Origin: Caulobacter sp.
GTDB lineage: Bacteria; Pseudomonadota; Alphaproteobacteria; Caulobacterales; Caulobacteraceae
Length of the DNA: 64,000 nucleotides
Direction of reading: 5' to 3'
NCBI GenBank assembly: GCA_017745235.1
Contig: JAGHZU010000008.1
Span: forward strand, 31,483-95,482
The notes below the pieces were generated by a model. The model searched no databases. It was not told the origin of the DNA and worked only from the letters and a program-made list of their open reading frames with translations. Position 1 is the first letter of the stretch. Every line of letters starts with the position of its first letter. This document shows positions 50,953-59,227 of this stretch, piece after piece. Position numbers and translations under genes: made by a program.

Positions 50953-53892
50953 ATGAAGGTTGTCCTGGTCGCCGTCGTCCTGGCCCTGTCCTGCGCGGGC
51001 GCATGGGCGGGCGAGAGCCCCAACCCGGTGCTGGTCGCCCGGCCCCGGGGCGTGGCGATCGAGGATTCGCGAAACCACGCGCTGAAGATCGGCCGGCTGG
51101 ATGTCGGCGTGGTCCTGGACGGCGGCCTGGCCCGCACGGTGATCGAGGTTCGCTTCGACAATCCCGGCAAGGAGGCGATGGAGGGCGACTTCACCCTGGC
51201 TCTGCCGGCCGGGGCGGTGATCGACGGCTACGCCCTGGACGTCGATGGCCGCATGGTCGACGGCGTGCTGACCGGCAAGCGCCAGGCGCGGCTGGTCTAT
51301 GAGCGGCGCGTACGGGCCGGGATCGATCCGGGCCTCGCCGAAGTGACCGACGACAACGCCTTCCATACCCAGGTCTTCCCGATCCTGGCCGGCAAGGGCC
51401 GCACGATCCGCCTCAGCTATGTCAGTCCTCTGGCCGCAGACGGCGGCTTCGTCCTGCCCCTGGCGGCCGACCAGGCGGTGGGCGAGTTCAAGCTGGCGGT
51501 GACGGTGGTGGGTGCGGACGCCCCGCCGGACATCGCCCAGCCGGGCCTGCCGCTGAAATGGGCCAAGGACGGCCAGCGGCTGACGGCCGGAGCCTCGGCC
51601 CGCGACGTCACCCTCTCCCAGGGGCTGCGGATCGGGGCGTGGAAGCCGGTCCAGGCCCTGCGGCTCAGCCGCCATACCAACGGCGAGCGCTTCTTCGAAC
51701 TGAGCCTGCCGTTCGACGCCCACGCCGTCGCGGCGGGACGGCTGCGTATCTACTGGGACCGTTCGCGCTCGCGCACGGACGACGACCTGAAGGGCGAGAT
51801 CGCGGTGCTGCGCCGCTATGTCGAGGCCGCGCGGCCGCGCGCGATCGAACTGGTGACCTTCGCCGACGACGCCCCCCGCGCAACCGTGCTGGCCAGCCCC
51901 ACGGGCGAGGCGCTGGAGGCGGCGCTGGGCGCGGTGGCCTATGGCGGCGCCAGTTCGTTGAAGGGGGTGTTCAAGGCAGGCCGGGGCGAGGCCGACACCT
52001 GCGTGCTGGCGACCGACGGCCGCATGAACCTCGACGGCTGGAATTCGACCTCGCCGCCGTGCCGGACCCTGGCCCTGTCCAGCGCCCGGGATGTCGATCG
52101 CGGCTTCCTGGCGACCCTGGCCCAGCGGGGCGGCGGGACCCATGTCGACCTCGCAGCGATCGGGCCCGAGGCCGCGCTGGCGCGCCTGACCTCGGCCGGT
52201 CCGCCGGCCTTCACCCTGACCACCGACGACGGCCAGGTCGTGGACTATCGCCCGCTGGCGGGACCCAGCGGTCGCTGGTGGATCATCGGCAAGACCCCCG
52301 CCGCCCGGTCCCTGATGTTCGCCAGCGCGGACGGCACGCACCGGACCTTGCCGCTGGACGGTCCGGTCGAGGCCTTCGACGGGGTGGGCGCGCTGTGGGG
52401 GCGCGAGGCGGTGGCGGCCCTGCTGGCCACCGATCAGCCCGATCGCGACGAGGCCCTGGCCCTGGCGCGGCGCTACAACGTGGCCACGGGCGACGCCAGC
52501 TTCGTGGTGCTGGAGAACGTCTACGACTATGTCGAGGCGGGCGTGGCGCCGCCGGCTTCGGCCGGGGCCGCGATGCAGGACGATTACCGCCGCGCGATGA
52601 TCCAGCAGAAGGCGGAGGAAGCCGAAGACCGCGCCCGGCGCCTGGACGAGGTGGTCGAGGCCTGGAACGAGCAGAAGCAATGGTGGGCGCAGCGCCCCCG
52701 GAAGCCAGACCGCCGCGGCGTCGAAGAGCGGGATAGCCTCGTCGTCCCGCCGCCTCCGGTGTACGCGCCGCCGCCTTCGCCATCGCCTTCCGTCGCGACG
52801 CCGCTGCCCCCGGCCGTTGCGAAGGCCGCGCCGGCCCAGGGTTATATCCTGGGCGCCGCCGCCGCCGCCGCCGCCGCCGACGCCGGGGTCGAGGAGATCG
52901 TGACGACCGCCCGGCGTCGCGGCGACGAACCGTCCGATCGCATCGCGGTCGAAGCGGCCGAATGGAATCCCGACCGGCCCTACCTGAGGGCCTTGGCCGC
53001 CGCCTCGCCAGAGACCTGGCCGGCCCGCTTCGCCGAGATGGAGAGGCGGTACGGCGACGCTCCGGCCTTCTATTTCGACGTCGCCGAGCAACTGTTCCGG
53101 GCCGGACGCGCGGCCGAGGCGGCGCGGATGGCCGTCACCGCGCTGGACGTGCCGGGCGCCAACGGCAAGACGATGATCATCGTCGCCGATTGCCTGCAGG
53201 CCTATGGCGCCCTGGATCGGGCGATCTGGCTGCGCGAGCGCATCCTGTTCCTGGAGCCCGACCGCCCGCAGCCGCGCCGCGATCTGGCCCTGGCCCTGAT
53301 CGCGCGGGGTGACCGCGCCACGGGCGCGGCGCGCGAGGCCGACTATCGCCGGGCGCTGAACCTGCTGAACGAGGTGATCGTCCGCCCCTGGAGCGGGTCC
53401 TATGACGGCATCGAGGTTGTGGCCTTGATGGAGGCCAATCACCTGGTCGCGCGGATGAAGACGCTGGGCCTGGACCAGTCCGTGCTGGATCCGCGCCTGG
53501 TCTCCCTGCTGGACGTCGATATTCGCGCGGTGCTCGACTGGAACACCGACGAGACGGACATGGACCTGTGGGTCGACGAGCCGACGGGCGAGCGGGCGAT
53601 CTACAGTAATCCCGCCACGGCGATCGGCGGGCGCCTGTCCAACGACATGACCCAGGGCTTCGGGCCCGAGGAATACCTGCTGCGTCGCGCGCCCAACGGC
53701 GAGTATGTGCTGCGGGTCAACGTCTTCGCCGCTGACGTGCTCGATCCCAACGGGCCCAGCACCGTGCGCGTGCGCCTGTTCCGCGACTGGGGCCGTTCCG
53801 GCGAGAAGGAGGAGACCTTCACCCTCGAACTGAAGAGCGGCGACGACGGCGAGGTGAAGGTCGGGCGCTTCGTGGTCGGGAAGAAGCGCTAG
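50953..53892 (+). CDS. Large exported VIT-domain protein with C-terminal DUF2135 and TPR region
   Basis: A 979-residue exported protein. Signal peptide (1-20, ending GAWAG); VIT domain (about 30-155) with RTVIEVRFDNPGKEAMEGDFTLALP and QARLVYERRVRAGIDPGLAE; a vWA-like region (about 270-400) in which the MIDAS motif is not recognisable; a coiled/Arg-rich and poly-Pro section near 550-625; an Ala run and EEIVTTARRR at 647-656; helical repeats (about 665-800); and DUF2135 (about 850-975), with VLDWNTDETDMDLWVDEPTGE. VIT proteins are often surface or envelope proteins. It splits a conserved etf-adenosyltransferase neighbourhood. Function unknown. Confidence 0.85.
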   Translation: MKVVLVAVVLALSCAGAWAGESPNPVLVARPRGVAIEDSRNHALKIGRLDVGVVLDGGLARTVIEVRFDNPGKEAMEGDFTLALPAGAVIDGYALDVDGRMVDGVLTGKRQARLVYERRVRAGIDPGLAEVTDDNAFHTQVFPILAGKGRTIRLSYVSPLAADGGFVLPLAADQAVGEFKLAVTVVGADAPPDIAQPGLPLKWAKDGQRLTAGASARDVTLSQGLRIGAWKPVQALRLSRHTNGERFFELSLPFDAHAVAAGRLRIYWDRSRSRTDDDLKGEIAVLRRYVEAARPRAIELVTFADDAPRATVLASPTGEALEAALGAVAYGGASSLKGVFKAGRGEADTCVLATDGRMNLDGWNSTSPPCRTLALSSARDVDRGFLATLAQRGGGTHVDLAAIGPEAALARLTSAGPPAFTLTTDDGQVVDYRPLAGPSGRWWIIGKTPAARSLMFASADGTHRTLPLDGPVEAFDGVGALWGREAVAALLATDQPDRDEALALARRYNVATGDASFVVLENVYDYVEAGVAPPASAGAAMQDDYRRAMIQQKAEEAEDRARRLDEVVEAWNEQKQWWAQRPRKPDRRGVEERDSLVVPPPPVYAPPPSPSPSVATPLPPAVAKAAPAQGYILGAAAAAAAADAGVEEIVTTARRRGDEPSDRIAVEAAEWNPDRPYLRALAAASPETWPARFAEMERRYGDAPAFYFDVAEQLFRAGRAAEAARMAVTALDVPGANGKTMIIVADCLQAYGALDRAIWLRERILFLEPDRPQPRRDLALALIARGDRATGAAREADYRRALNLLNEVIVRPWSGSYDGIEVVALMEANHLVARMKTLGLDQSVLDPRLVSLLDVDIRAVLDWNTDETDMDLWVDEPTGERAIYSNPATAIGGRLSNDMTQGFGPEEYLLRRAPNGEYVLRVNVFAADVLDPNGPSTVRVRLFRDWGRSGEKEETFTLELKSGDDGEVKVGRFVVGKKR

Positions 53893-54471
53893 CTACCGCG
53901 TCGCGCCCGGCTTCCACAGCACGTCGGCCGCGCCATCGTCGTTGGCGCGTCGGGCGGCGACGAACAGCAGGTCCGACAGGCGGTTGAGGTATTTCAGCGC
54001 CGGCTCGCCGACGATCTCGCCCTCTGTTCCGATCAGTTCGACCACCTTGCGCTCGGCCCGGCGGCACACGGTTCGGGCCACGTGCAGGGCGGCGGAGGCG
54101 GGCGAGCCGGCGGGCAGGACGAACGAGGTGAGGGGCGAAAGGCGCGCGTTCATTGCGTCGATCTCGCGTTCCAGCCGCTCGACCTGGCTGTCGATCACGC
54201 GCAGCGGCTCCCATTCGGGCTTTTCGTTTTGCTCGGGCGTAGCCAGGTCCGCGCCCAGATCGAAGAGGTCGTTCTGGATGCGCTCCAGCAAGGCGTCCAA
54301 TTCCGCATCGTCCTTGGTGTGCTGGCGGGCGACGCCGATGAAGGCGTTGGTCTCGTCGACCCCGCCATAGGCCTCGACCCGCAGGGAGGCCTTGCTGACC
54401 GGCTGGCCGGTGGACAGGCGCGTCAGGCCCTTGTCGCCGGTGCGGGTGTAGATGCGGTTGAGCGTCACCAT
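53893..54471 (-). CDS. pduO: Cob(I)yrinic acid a,c-diamide adenosyltransferase (PduO type)
   Basis: A 192-residue ATR. The N terminus VTLNRIYTRTGDKGLTRLSTGQ carries the ATP-binding P-loop-like motif of PduO enzymes (TRTGDKGxTxL), VDETNAFIGVARQ follows, and the helical bundle contains the family VRRAERKV-type segment as VCRRAERKVVEL and ALKYLNRLSDLLFVAARRAN, with the cobalamin/ATP contacts. It forms adenosylcobalamin, the cofactor for methylmalonyl- and ethylmalonyl-CoA mutase. Its stop abuts that of the VIT gene (TAG/CTA). Confidence 0.95.
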   Translation of the reverse strand: MVTLNRIYTRTGDKGLTRLSTGQPVSKASLRVEAYGGVDETNAFIGVARQHTKDDAELDALLERIQNDLFDLGADLATPEQNEKPEWEPLRVIDSQVERLEREIDAMNARLSPLTSFVLPAGSPASAALHVARTVCRRAERKVVELIGTEGEIVGEPALKYLNRLSDLLFVAARRANDDGAADVLWKPGATR

Positions 54472-54697
54472 CGAATGGGATCCCTTGCCGAAGCCCTGGA
54501 CCAGAATGTCCCTGGGGCGACTTGTCTCAGCGCCAAACTCGCCCGGACGTGGTCTGCTCGCCGCATGGAGGTGCGAGCATCCCCCATCGACCTCCGGTCT
54601 GTCAGTGGCGTTCAGTAAGCGTGCCTGCAGTCGTTGCGTGAGCTTAGGTAGCTGAAGCGCGGCGGTCGTCCCAGTCCCCCTCGGGCGATCGCCGGCT

Positions 54698-54895
54698 TCA
54701 GTGGTGCTTCCACCAGAACGCCGCGACCAGCACCACCACGGCCACGAACTGCAACACCACGCGCAGCCGCATCAGCTTGTTGGAATACGAGCGGCCGAAA
54801 TCGCCTCCCCGGAACAGGGCGTAGACGCCCACGCACAGGGTCAGCAGCACCGCGCCCAGGGCGACCGGGATCAGGATCGAGAACAACTGGTTCAT
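54698..54895 (-). CDS. Twin-transmembrane HIG1-like small protein
   Basis: A 65-residue membrane protein with two helices (LFSILIPVALGAVLLTLCVGVYALF and VVLQFVAVVVLVAAFWW) and the bacterial HIG1-type link GGDFGRSYSNKLMRLRVVLQF. Related proteins tune cytochrome oxidase assembly in mitochondria. In many alphaproteobacteria such a gene is encoded beside the PduO-type adenosyltransferase, as here (226 bases apart, same strand). The start is the ATG at MNQLFS. Confidence 0.88.
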   Translation of the reverse strand: MNQLFSILIPVALGAVLLTLCVGVYALFRGGDFGRSYSNKLMRLRVVLQFVAVVVLVAAFWWKHH

Positions 54896-55232
54896 GGCTG
54901 CAAACTAGGCCTCCGTCCCTGGCTTGGCCAGAGCGCGGGCCAGGGCGTGGGGCGCTCCGCCGCCCGTTTCTCCGATTCGAGTTCCTCAGACCAGGTTCGG
55001 CGAGCGTGTTCGCTGAGTGCATTTGTCGCAGTGACCCCCTGGCACCGGTATCATACACCTCCGGAAACGCTGCTGTTTGGCGTTTTTGGTTCAGTTTTCG
55101 GGTTGCAACCCCTTGAAGCGGGGGGTAAACGCGCCACCTTCAAATTCTAGTACGCGTTCGTTGAACACGATCAACTCCTCACCGCAGGTCTTGTTCAACG
55201 CCATCCATCCGCGGGGAGGCAGGAGAGACCTG
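54896..55232. promoter_or_regulatory. 337-base intergenic region with a perfect 9-bp inverted repeat before a TetR operon
   Basis: CGTTGAACA (55159-55167) and TGTTCAACG (55192-55200) are perfect inverted arms separated by 24 bases, 32-74 bases before the small helical protein gene. A further AAACGC/GCGTTT palindrome with a T-run is at 55065-55088. This is a likely operator and promoter region for the TetR genes. No RNA gene was seen in the rest. Confidence 0.55.
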
Positions 55233-55460
55233 ATGGCCCAGAGCGCTCGCAGCGCCGTCGCCGACCCCTCCGCGTCCGAACGCGAGGACGCGCTGGCGGA
55301 GGTCCGTCAACTGATCACCGATCTGCGCGACGCCGCGCAGGACGGCCGCGGTCTGGCCCGTCGCTACGCCGACGTCCTCCAGAACGTGGTCGATGAATAT
55401 TGCATCGAATTCGAGAAGCGCGCCGAAGCCGCGCTTGCTCGCCTGGAGGCTGTGGCATGA
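55233..55460 (+). CDS. Small helical protein encoded with a TetR regulator
   Basis: A 75-residue soluble protein, mainly helical: SEREDALAEVRQLITDLRDAAQDGRGLARRYADVLQNVVDEYCIEFEKRAEAALARLEAV. No family recognised. Its stop overlaps the start of the following TetR gene in ATGA, so synthesis is coupled, and a GGAGG ribosome site precedes it. It could be an accessory to the regulator or a small scaffold protein. Confidence 0.65.
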   Translation: MAQSARSAVADPSASEREDALAEVRQLITDLRDAAQDGRGLARRYADVLQNVVDEYCIEFEKRAEAALARLEAVA

Positions 55461-56104
55461 GCTTTGTATCCCTGAACATCGAGTCGCCCGCCGACGCGCC
55501 GGTCAAGCTGACCCGCCGCGCCCTGGCCAAGCAGCGCACCCGTGAGCGAGTCCTGGCGGCCGCCCGCCGCCTGTTCACCGAGCGCGGCTACGAAGGCGCG
55601 ACCATTCGCGACATCGCCCAGGCCGCCGGCATGTCGACGGGCGCGGTGTTCGCCAGCTTCGCCGACAAGAGCGAGCTGTTCGACGAGATCCTGACCGCCG
55701 ACTACGAAGTCATCTACGCCCAGATGAAGCAGGCCGGCCAGAACGCCGCCTCCGTCGACGAAGGCGTGATCGGCATGTTCGCCGTCGCCTACGGCTTCCA
55801 CGTCGAGCAGCTGCCGCTGCTGCAGGCCAGCATCGCCGTCTCCTGGACCCGTTCGGAGACCGCCGAGCGCCGAAACCGCGGCCACGTGAAGTACATCTTC
55901 AAGCTGCTGGCCGACGTGCTGGAGCGCGGCGTGGAGCGCGGTGAACTGAAGGCTGGCGTCGACGTTAAGCTTCTCGCCGAGATCATCTGGGACGTGTATG
56001 TCGCCAACTATCGCCGGGCCATCTTCGACGCCTGGACGGTCGAGGCGCTGCTGGCCCGGTTCGCCGAACAGCTGAAGGTGATCCTGGCCGGGGCCCGCGC
56101 CTGA
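55457..56104 (+). CDS. TetR-family regulator A
   Basis: A 215-residue TetR/AcrR regulator. The helix-turn-helix (about residues 23-67) reads AKQRTRERVLAAARRLFTERGYEGATIRDIAQAAGMSTGAVFASFADKSELFDEILT. The effector domain is alpha-helical, with EQLPLLQASIAVSWTRSETAERRNRG. Start overlaps the small helical protein gene. The inverted repeat at 55159-55200 is the likely autoregulatory site. Confidence 0.93.
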   Translation: MSFVSLNIESPADAPVKLTRRALAKQRTRERVLAAARRLFTERGYEGATIRDIAQAAGMSTGAVFASFADKSELFDEILTADYEVIYAQMKQAGQNAASVDEGVIGMFAVAYGFHVEQLPLLQASIAVSWTRSETAERRNRGHVKYIFKLLADVLERGVERGELKAGVDVKLLAEIIWDVYVANYRRAIFDAWTVEALLARFAEQLKVILAGARA

Positions 56105-56198
56105 CACCTTGCCTGACGGCCTGGACGGGCGCCCCGACAGGGGCGTCCGTTCGCCGAAACGAACATAGCGACGCAGAGCATATCCGGGGGGACGGTGC

Positions 56199-56801
56199 GT
56201 GGGCGTAAGAGACGAACAGAAGCAGGCGACGCGGGAAAAGGTTCTTGAAGCCGCCCGCGACCTGTTCAACGAGACCGGTTACGACGAGACCACCATCCGC
56301 GCGATCGCAGAGCGCGCCGGGGTTTCGGTCGGCAGCGTATTCACCACCTTCGCCTCCAAGGCGGAGGTGCTCAGCCATGTCATGGAGCGCCGTCTGGGCG
56401 ACCTTTACGCCGAGTTCGACCGCGTGCTGCCGTTCCTGCGGGGATCGACGGCCGATCGCCTGAGTTCGATCTTCGCGATCCATTACGAGTTCGAGACCCG
56501 GCGGGTGAAGCTGTTCCTCGCCCACATCGCCGCCTCGTACAATCCTTCCAACGATCCAGGCGTCACCCCCTACGGCCGCAACGAGCGCCTGACGCGCATG
56601 CTGCGCGAGGTGCTGGAAGGCGGGGTCCAGCGCGGCGACGTGCGCGCAGACCTCGACGTGCAGGTGATGGTCGACACCCTCAAGGCCGCCTACGCCTGGA
56701 ACTACCGCATCGCCGCCGCGCGCGGCGCCGGCGCGGCGGAACTGTCCGCGGTCATGGACAAGCAGATCGCCTTCATCGCCGAGGGCTGGCGCCCGCGGTA
56801 G
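56199..56801 (+). CDS. TetR-family regulator B
   Basis: A 200-residue TetR/AcrR regulator with a GTG start preceded by GGGGG. HTH region: DEQKQATREKVLEAARDLFNETGYDETTIRAIAERAGVSVGSVFTTFASKAEVLSHVM. It resembles regulator A in layout (GSVF.TFASKAE versus GAVFASFADKSE), so the pair is probably a tandem duplication. 94 bases separate the two, so it may have its own promoter. Ligand and targets are not evident. Confidence 0.92.
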   Translation: MGVRDEQKQATREKVLEAARDLFNETGYDETTIRAIAERAGVSVGSVFTTFASKAEVLSHVMERRLGDLYAEFDRVLPFLRGSTADRLSSIFAIHYEFETRRVKLFLAHIAASYNPSNDPGVTPYGRNERLTRMLREVLEGGVQRGDVRADLDVQVMVDTLKAAYAWNYRIAAARGAGAAELSAVMDKQIAFIAEGWRPR

Positions 56802-56813
56802 GACGCGGAAACC

Positions 56814-57242
56814 TCAAGCCTCATCCCGGCCGGGACGGACGACTTCGCCGTCCTCCTTGGTGAAGCTTTCGGGTTTTCGATCCAGCAGGTCGAACACGAC
56901 CTCGGAAGGGCGGCAGAGCTTCACGCCCTTGGGCGTGACGACGATGGGCCGGTTCACCAGGATCGGATGGGCGACCATGGCGTCCAGGATGCGATCCTCG
57001 CCGACGTCCGCGGCCAGGAGGCCCAGCGCCTCGGCGGGCGTACCTTTCTCTCGCATCAGTTGGCGAAGCGACAGGCCCGCCCGGGCGGCCAGTTCACGAA
57101 GCTGGGCGTGGCTCCATCCGACTTCGAGATATTCGACGATCAAGGGCTCGTGGCCGGCGGACCGGATCATGGCCAGGGTGTTGCGCGACGTGCCGCAAGC
57201 CGGGTTGTGGAAGATCCGGACGGGGAAGTCAGTGTCGTTCAT
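56814..57242 (-). CDS. arsC: Arsenate reductase, glutaredoxin-coupled (ArsC)
   Basis: A 142-residue ArsC/Spx-fold enzyme that reduces arsenate to arsenite with glutathione and glutaredoxin. Active site cysteine in IFHNPACGTSRNTLAMI (about residue 15), the C-x5-R-like motif, plus GTPAEALGLLA and HPILVNRPIVVTPKGVKLCRPSE with the arginines that bind the oxyanion. Overlaps the aqpS stop in ATGA, so it is part of that operon. Confidence 0.95.
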   Translation of the reverse strand: MNDTDFPVRIFHNPACGTSRNTLAMIRSAGHEPLIVEYLEVGWSHAQLRELAARAGLSLRQLMREKGTPAEALGLLAADVGEDRILDAMVAHPILVNRPIVVTPKGVKLCRPSEVVFDLLDRKPESFTKEDGEVVRPGRDEA

Positions 57243-57913
57243 GGGGTCTCCTCCGCTTTGAGAAGCCAGCCGAAGACGGCGGCCGCGAGCAGCGCTCCGA
57301 CGACCTGGGCCAGGATGAAGGCCGGCGCGCGTGACGGCGCGATCCCGGCGAAGGTGTCCGAAAGGCTCCGCGCGATCGTCGCCGCGGGATTGGCGAAGGC
57401 GGTGGATGCGGTGAACCAGTAGGCGGCGGCCACGTAGAGGCCGACCGCCAGGGCGGTGCTGCCGGGCCGGAAGCGGATCGTTCCGAGGATCGTCGCGATC
57501 AGGCCGAATGTCGCCACGATCTCCGACAGGACCTGGCCCTGGTCGCTCCGCGACGCGGCGGAGACCTGGAGGATCGCCTCTCCGAACATGGCGTGCGCGG
57601 TCCAGACGCCGAGCACCGCGCCCAAGACCTGGGCGAGCGGATAGGTCAGGGCCTGTCGCCATGGCGCCTCCCGCCGCAAGGCCGCGACCAGGGTGACCAC
57701 CGGATTGAAATGCGCGCCCGAGATCGGGCTGAAGATCCAGATCAGCACGACCAGGGCCGCGCCCGTGGCCAGGGTGTTGTCCAGCAGGGCGATGGCGAGG
57801 TTCCCGCCGGACAGGCGCTGGCCCATGATCCCGGACCCGATGACGACGGCCAGCAGCAGCGCCGTGCCGAGGGCCTCGGCCGCCAGCCGCCGGGAAAGCC
57901 CAAAGCTTTCCAT
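57239..57913 (-). CDS. aqpS: MIP-family channel in ars operon (AqpS-like)
   Basis: A 224-residue aquaporin-like channel with six hydrophobic segments. The two half-helix motifs are HFNPVVT (first, NPV instead of NPA) and FANPAATI (second, NPA). In Sinorhizobium meliloti an aquaglyceroporin, AqpS, in the ars operon allows arsenite to leave the cell down its gradient after ArsC reduces arsenate. The same order arsR-aqpS-arsC appears here. The internal ATG at 57913 is used; the longer frame is spurious. Confidence 0.88.
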   Translation of the reverse strand: MESFGLSRRLAAEALGTALLLAVVIGSGIMGQRLSGGNLAIALLDNTLATGAALVVLIWIFSPISGAHFNPVVTLVAALRREAPWRQALTYPLAQVLGAVLGVWTAHAMFGEAILQVSAASRSDQGQVLSEIVATFGLIATILGTIRFRPGSTALAVGLYVAAAYWFTASTAFANPAATIARSLSDTFAGIAPSRAPAFILAQVVGALLAAAVFGWLLKAEETP

Positions 57914-57915
57914 GG

Positions 57916-58272
57916 TCAGCAGACCGCGCCGGGCGCGCAGGCCTTCGCGCGATCGAGGATCGCACCCAGGGGCGCGCAGATCTCGGGCGCGCCGTTGCAG
58001 CAGTCTTCCATCAGGAAGCCCAGCATCGCGCTCATTGCGGCGTAGTCGGCGAAATAGATAATCGAGCGCCCCTCGCGCCGCGACGCGATCAGGCCGGCGT
58101 GGGAGAGCACGTTGAGATTGGCTGACAGGCTGTTGGGCAGCACGTCCAGCGTGCGGGCGATCTCGCCGGCCGCGATCCCGTCCGGACCGGCCTTCACCAG
58201 CAGACGGAAGATCGCCAGGCGCCCCTCGTGGCCGAGGGCGGAGAGCATGTTGACAGCGGCTTTCGATTCCAT
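57916..58272 (-). CDS. arsR: ArsR-family arsenic-responsive repressor
   Basis: A 118-residue winged-helix repressor. DNA-binding segment [39 protein letters not shown]. Metal-binding cysteines are near the C terminus ([21 protein letters not shown]), not the classical ELCVCDL motif of E. coli ArsR. This C-terminal layout suits the As(III)-binding ArsR subtypes found in other bacteria. It is divergent from arsH across 54 bases containing two palindromes. Confidence 0.93.
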   Translation of the reverse strand: MESKAAVNMLSALGHEGRLAIFRLLVKAGPDGIAAGEIARTLDVLPNSLSANLNVLSHAGLIASRREGRSIIYFADYAAMSAMLGFLMEDCCNGAPEICAPLGAILDRAKACAPGAVC

Positions 58273-58298
58273 ATTTCCAATATGCTCGAATTATTCGA
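58271..58298. promoter_or_regulatory. Candidate ArsR operator pair
   Basis: Two palindromes lie between the arsR and arsH starts: ATATT-tcc-AATAT (58271-58283) and TCGAAT-t-ATTCGA (58286-58298). Their position in the shared divergent promoter makes one or both good candidates for ArsR binding. Confidence 0.6.
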
Positions 58299-58326
58299 CA
58301 GTTCAATGACGCCGTTGGAGCCGCCC

Positions 58327-59061
58327 ATGACCGACCTTCCCGCCCTCGACGCCAAGTTCCTCGCCCAGGTCGATTGGGAGCGGCTGGAGCCGGCCTCGCC
58401 CTCACGGCATCCGCCCCGCATCCTGCTGCTGTATGGATCACTGCGGGCGCGGTCGTTCAGCCGCCTGCTGGTCGAGGAAGCCGCGCGCATCCTCCAGGCC
58501 CTGGGCTGCGAAACCCGCATCTTCGATCCCCGCGATCTGCCCTTGCCGGACGCCACCGGCCCCGATCACCCGAAGGTCCAGGAACTGCGGGCGCTGTCGC
58601 AGTGGTCGGAGGGGCAGGTCTGGTGCAGCCCGGAGCGGCACGGCGCGATCTCCGGGATCATGAAGGCGCAGATCGACTGGATCCCGCTGGAAATCGGCAG
58701 CGTGCGGCCCACCCAGGGCAAGACCCTGGCCGTCATGCAGGTCAGCGGCGGTTCGCAGTCATTCAATGCGGTCAACACCCTTCGGCTGCTGGGGCGTTGG
58801 ATGCGGATGCTGACGATCCCCAACCAGTCGTCGGTGGCCATGGCCTACAAGGAATTCGACGAGAACGACGGCATGAAGCCCTCGGCCTACTACGAGCGTG
58901 TCGTCGATGTGATGGAAGAGCTTGTGAAGTTCACCCTGCTGACTCGCGACCGGGCCGGCTACCTCGTCGACCGCTACAGCGAGCGCAAGGCCGACGGCCG
59001 GATCCCCGAACATGTGGCGTTGGGCGCCGAGGCCATGCGGCACGAGACGACGACCGCCTAG
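58327..59061 (+). CDS. arsH: ArsH flavoprotein
   Basis: A 244-residue FMN-binding NADPH oxidoreductase. The flavin phosphate loop reads [19 protein letters not shown] (about residues 33-51), then [31 protein letters not shown], and [22 protein letters not shown], all hallmark ArsH sequences. ArsH oxidises trivalent organoarsenicals and can reduce other substrates. Divergent from arsR, while in S. meliloti arsH follows the same operon. An in-frame ATG seven codons earlier is a possible alternative start. Confidence 0.95.
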   Translation: MTDLPALDAKFLAQVDWERLEPASPSRHPPRILLLYGSLRARSFSRLLVEEAARILQALGCETRIFDPRDLPLPDATGPDHPKVQELRALSQWSEGQVWCSPERHGAISGIMKAQIDWIPLEIGSVRPTQGKTLAVMQVSGGSQSFNAVNTLRLLGRWMRMLTIPNQSSVAMAYKEFDENDGMKPSAYYERVVDVMEELVKFTLLTRDRAGYLVDRYSERKADGRIPEHVALGAEAMRHETTTA

Positions 59062-59227
59062 GTGCGGACTCCGCCGAGTCGATATGGCCCCGGGGACCGA
59101 AAACGCCGTCGGTAACGCAGATGAACGAAAGCTGTCGGCGTCCTCCCGAGATGGTTCAGCTTGGCCCCGCCATGGTGCGTCTCACGGGGCCGACGGCTCC
59201 GAACCGTTCAAAGGGACAACGACGACC

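Noticed and set aside
54472..54697. Small frame MGDARTSMRRADHV... before the adenosyltransferase gene
   Set aside because: Arg/Ala-rich, no hydrophobic or domain features, and weak start context; could be chance in GC-rich DNA.
55040..55160. Sigma-54 or EcfG promoter before the TetR operon
   Set aside because: GG/GC spacing (15 rather than 10) does not fit sigma-54, and GGAAAC-to-CGTT spacing is too short for an EcfG promoter.
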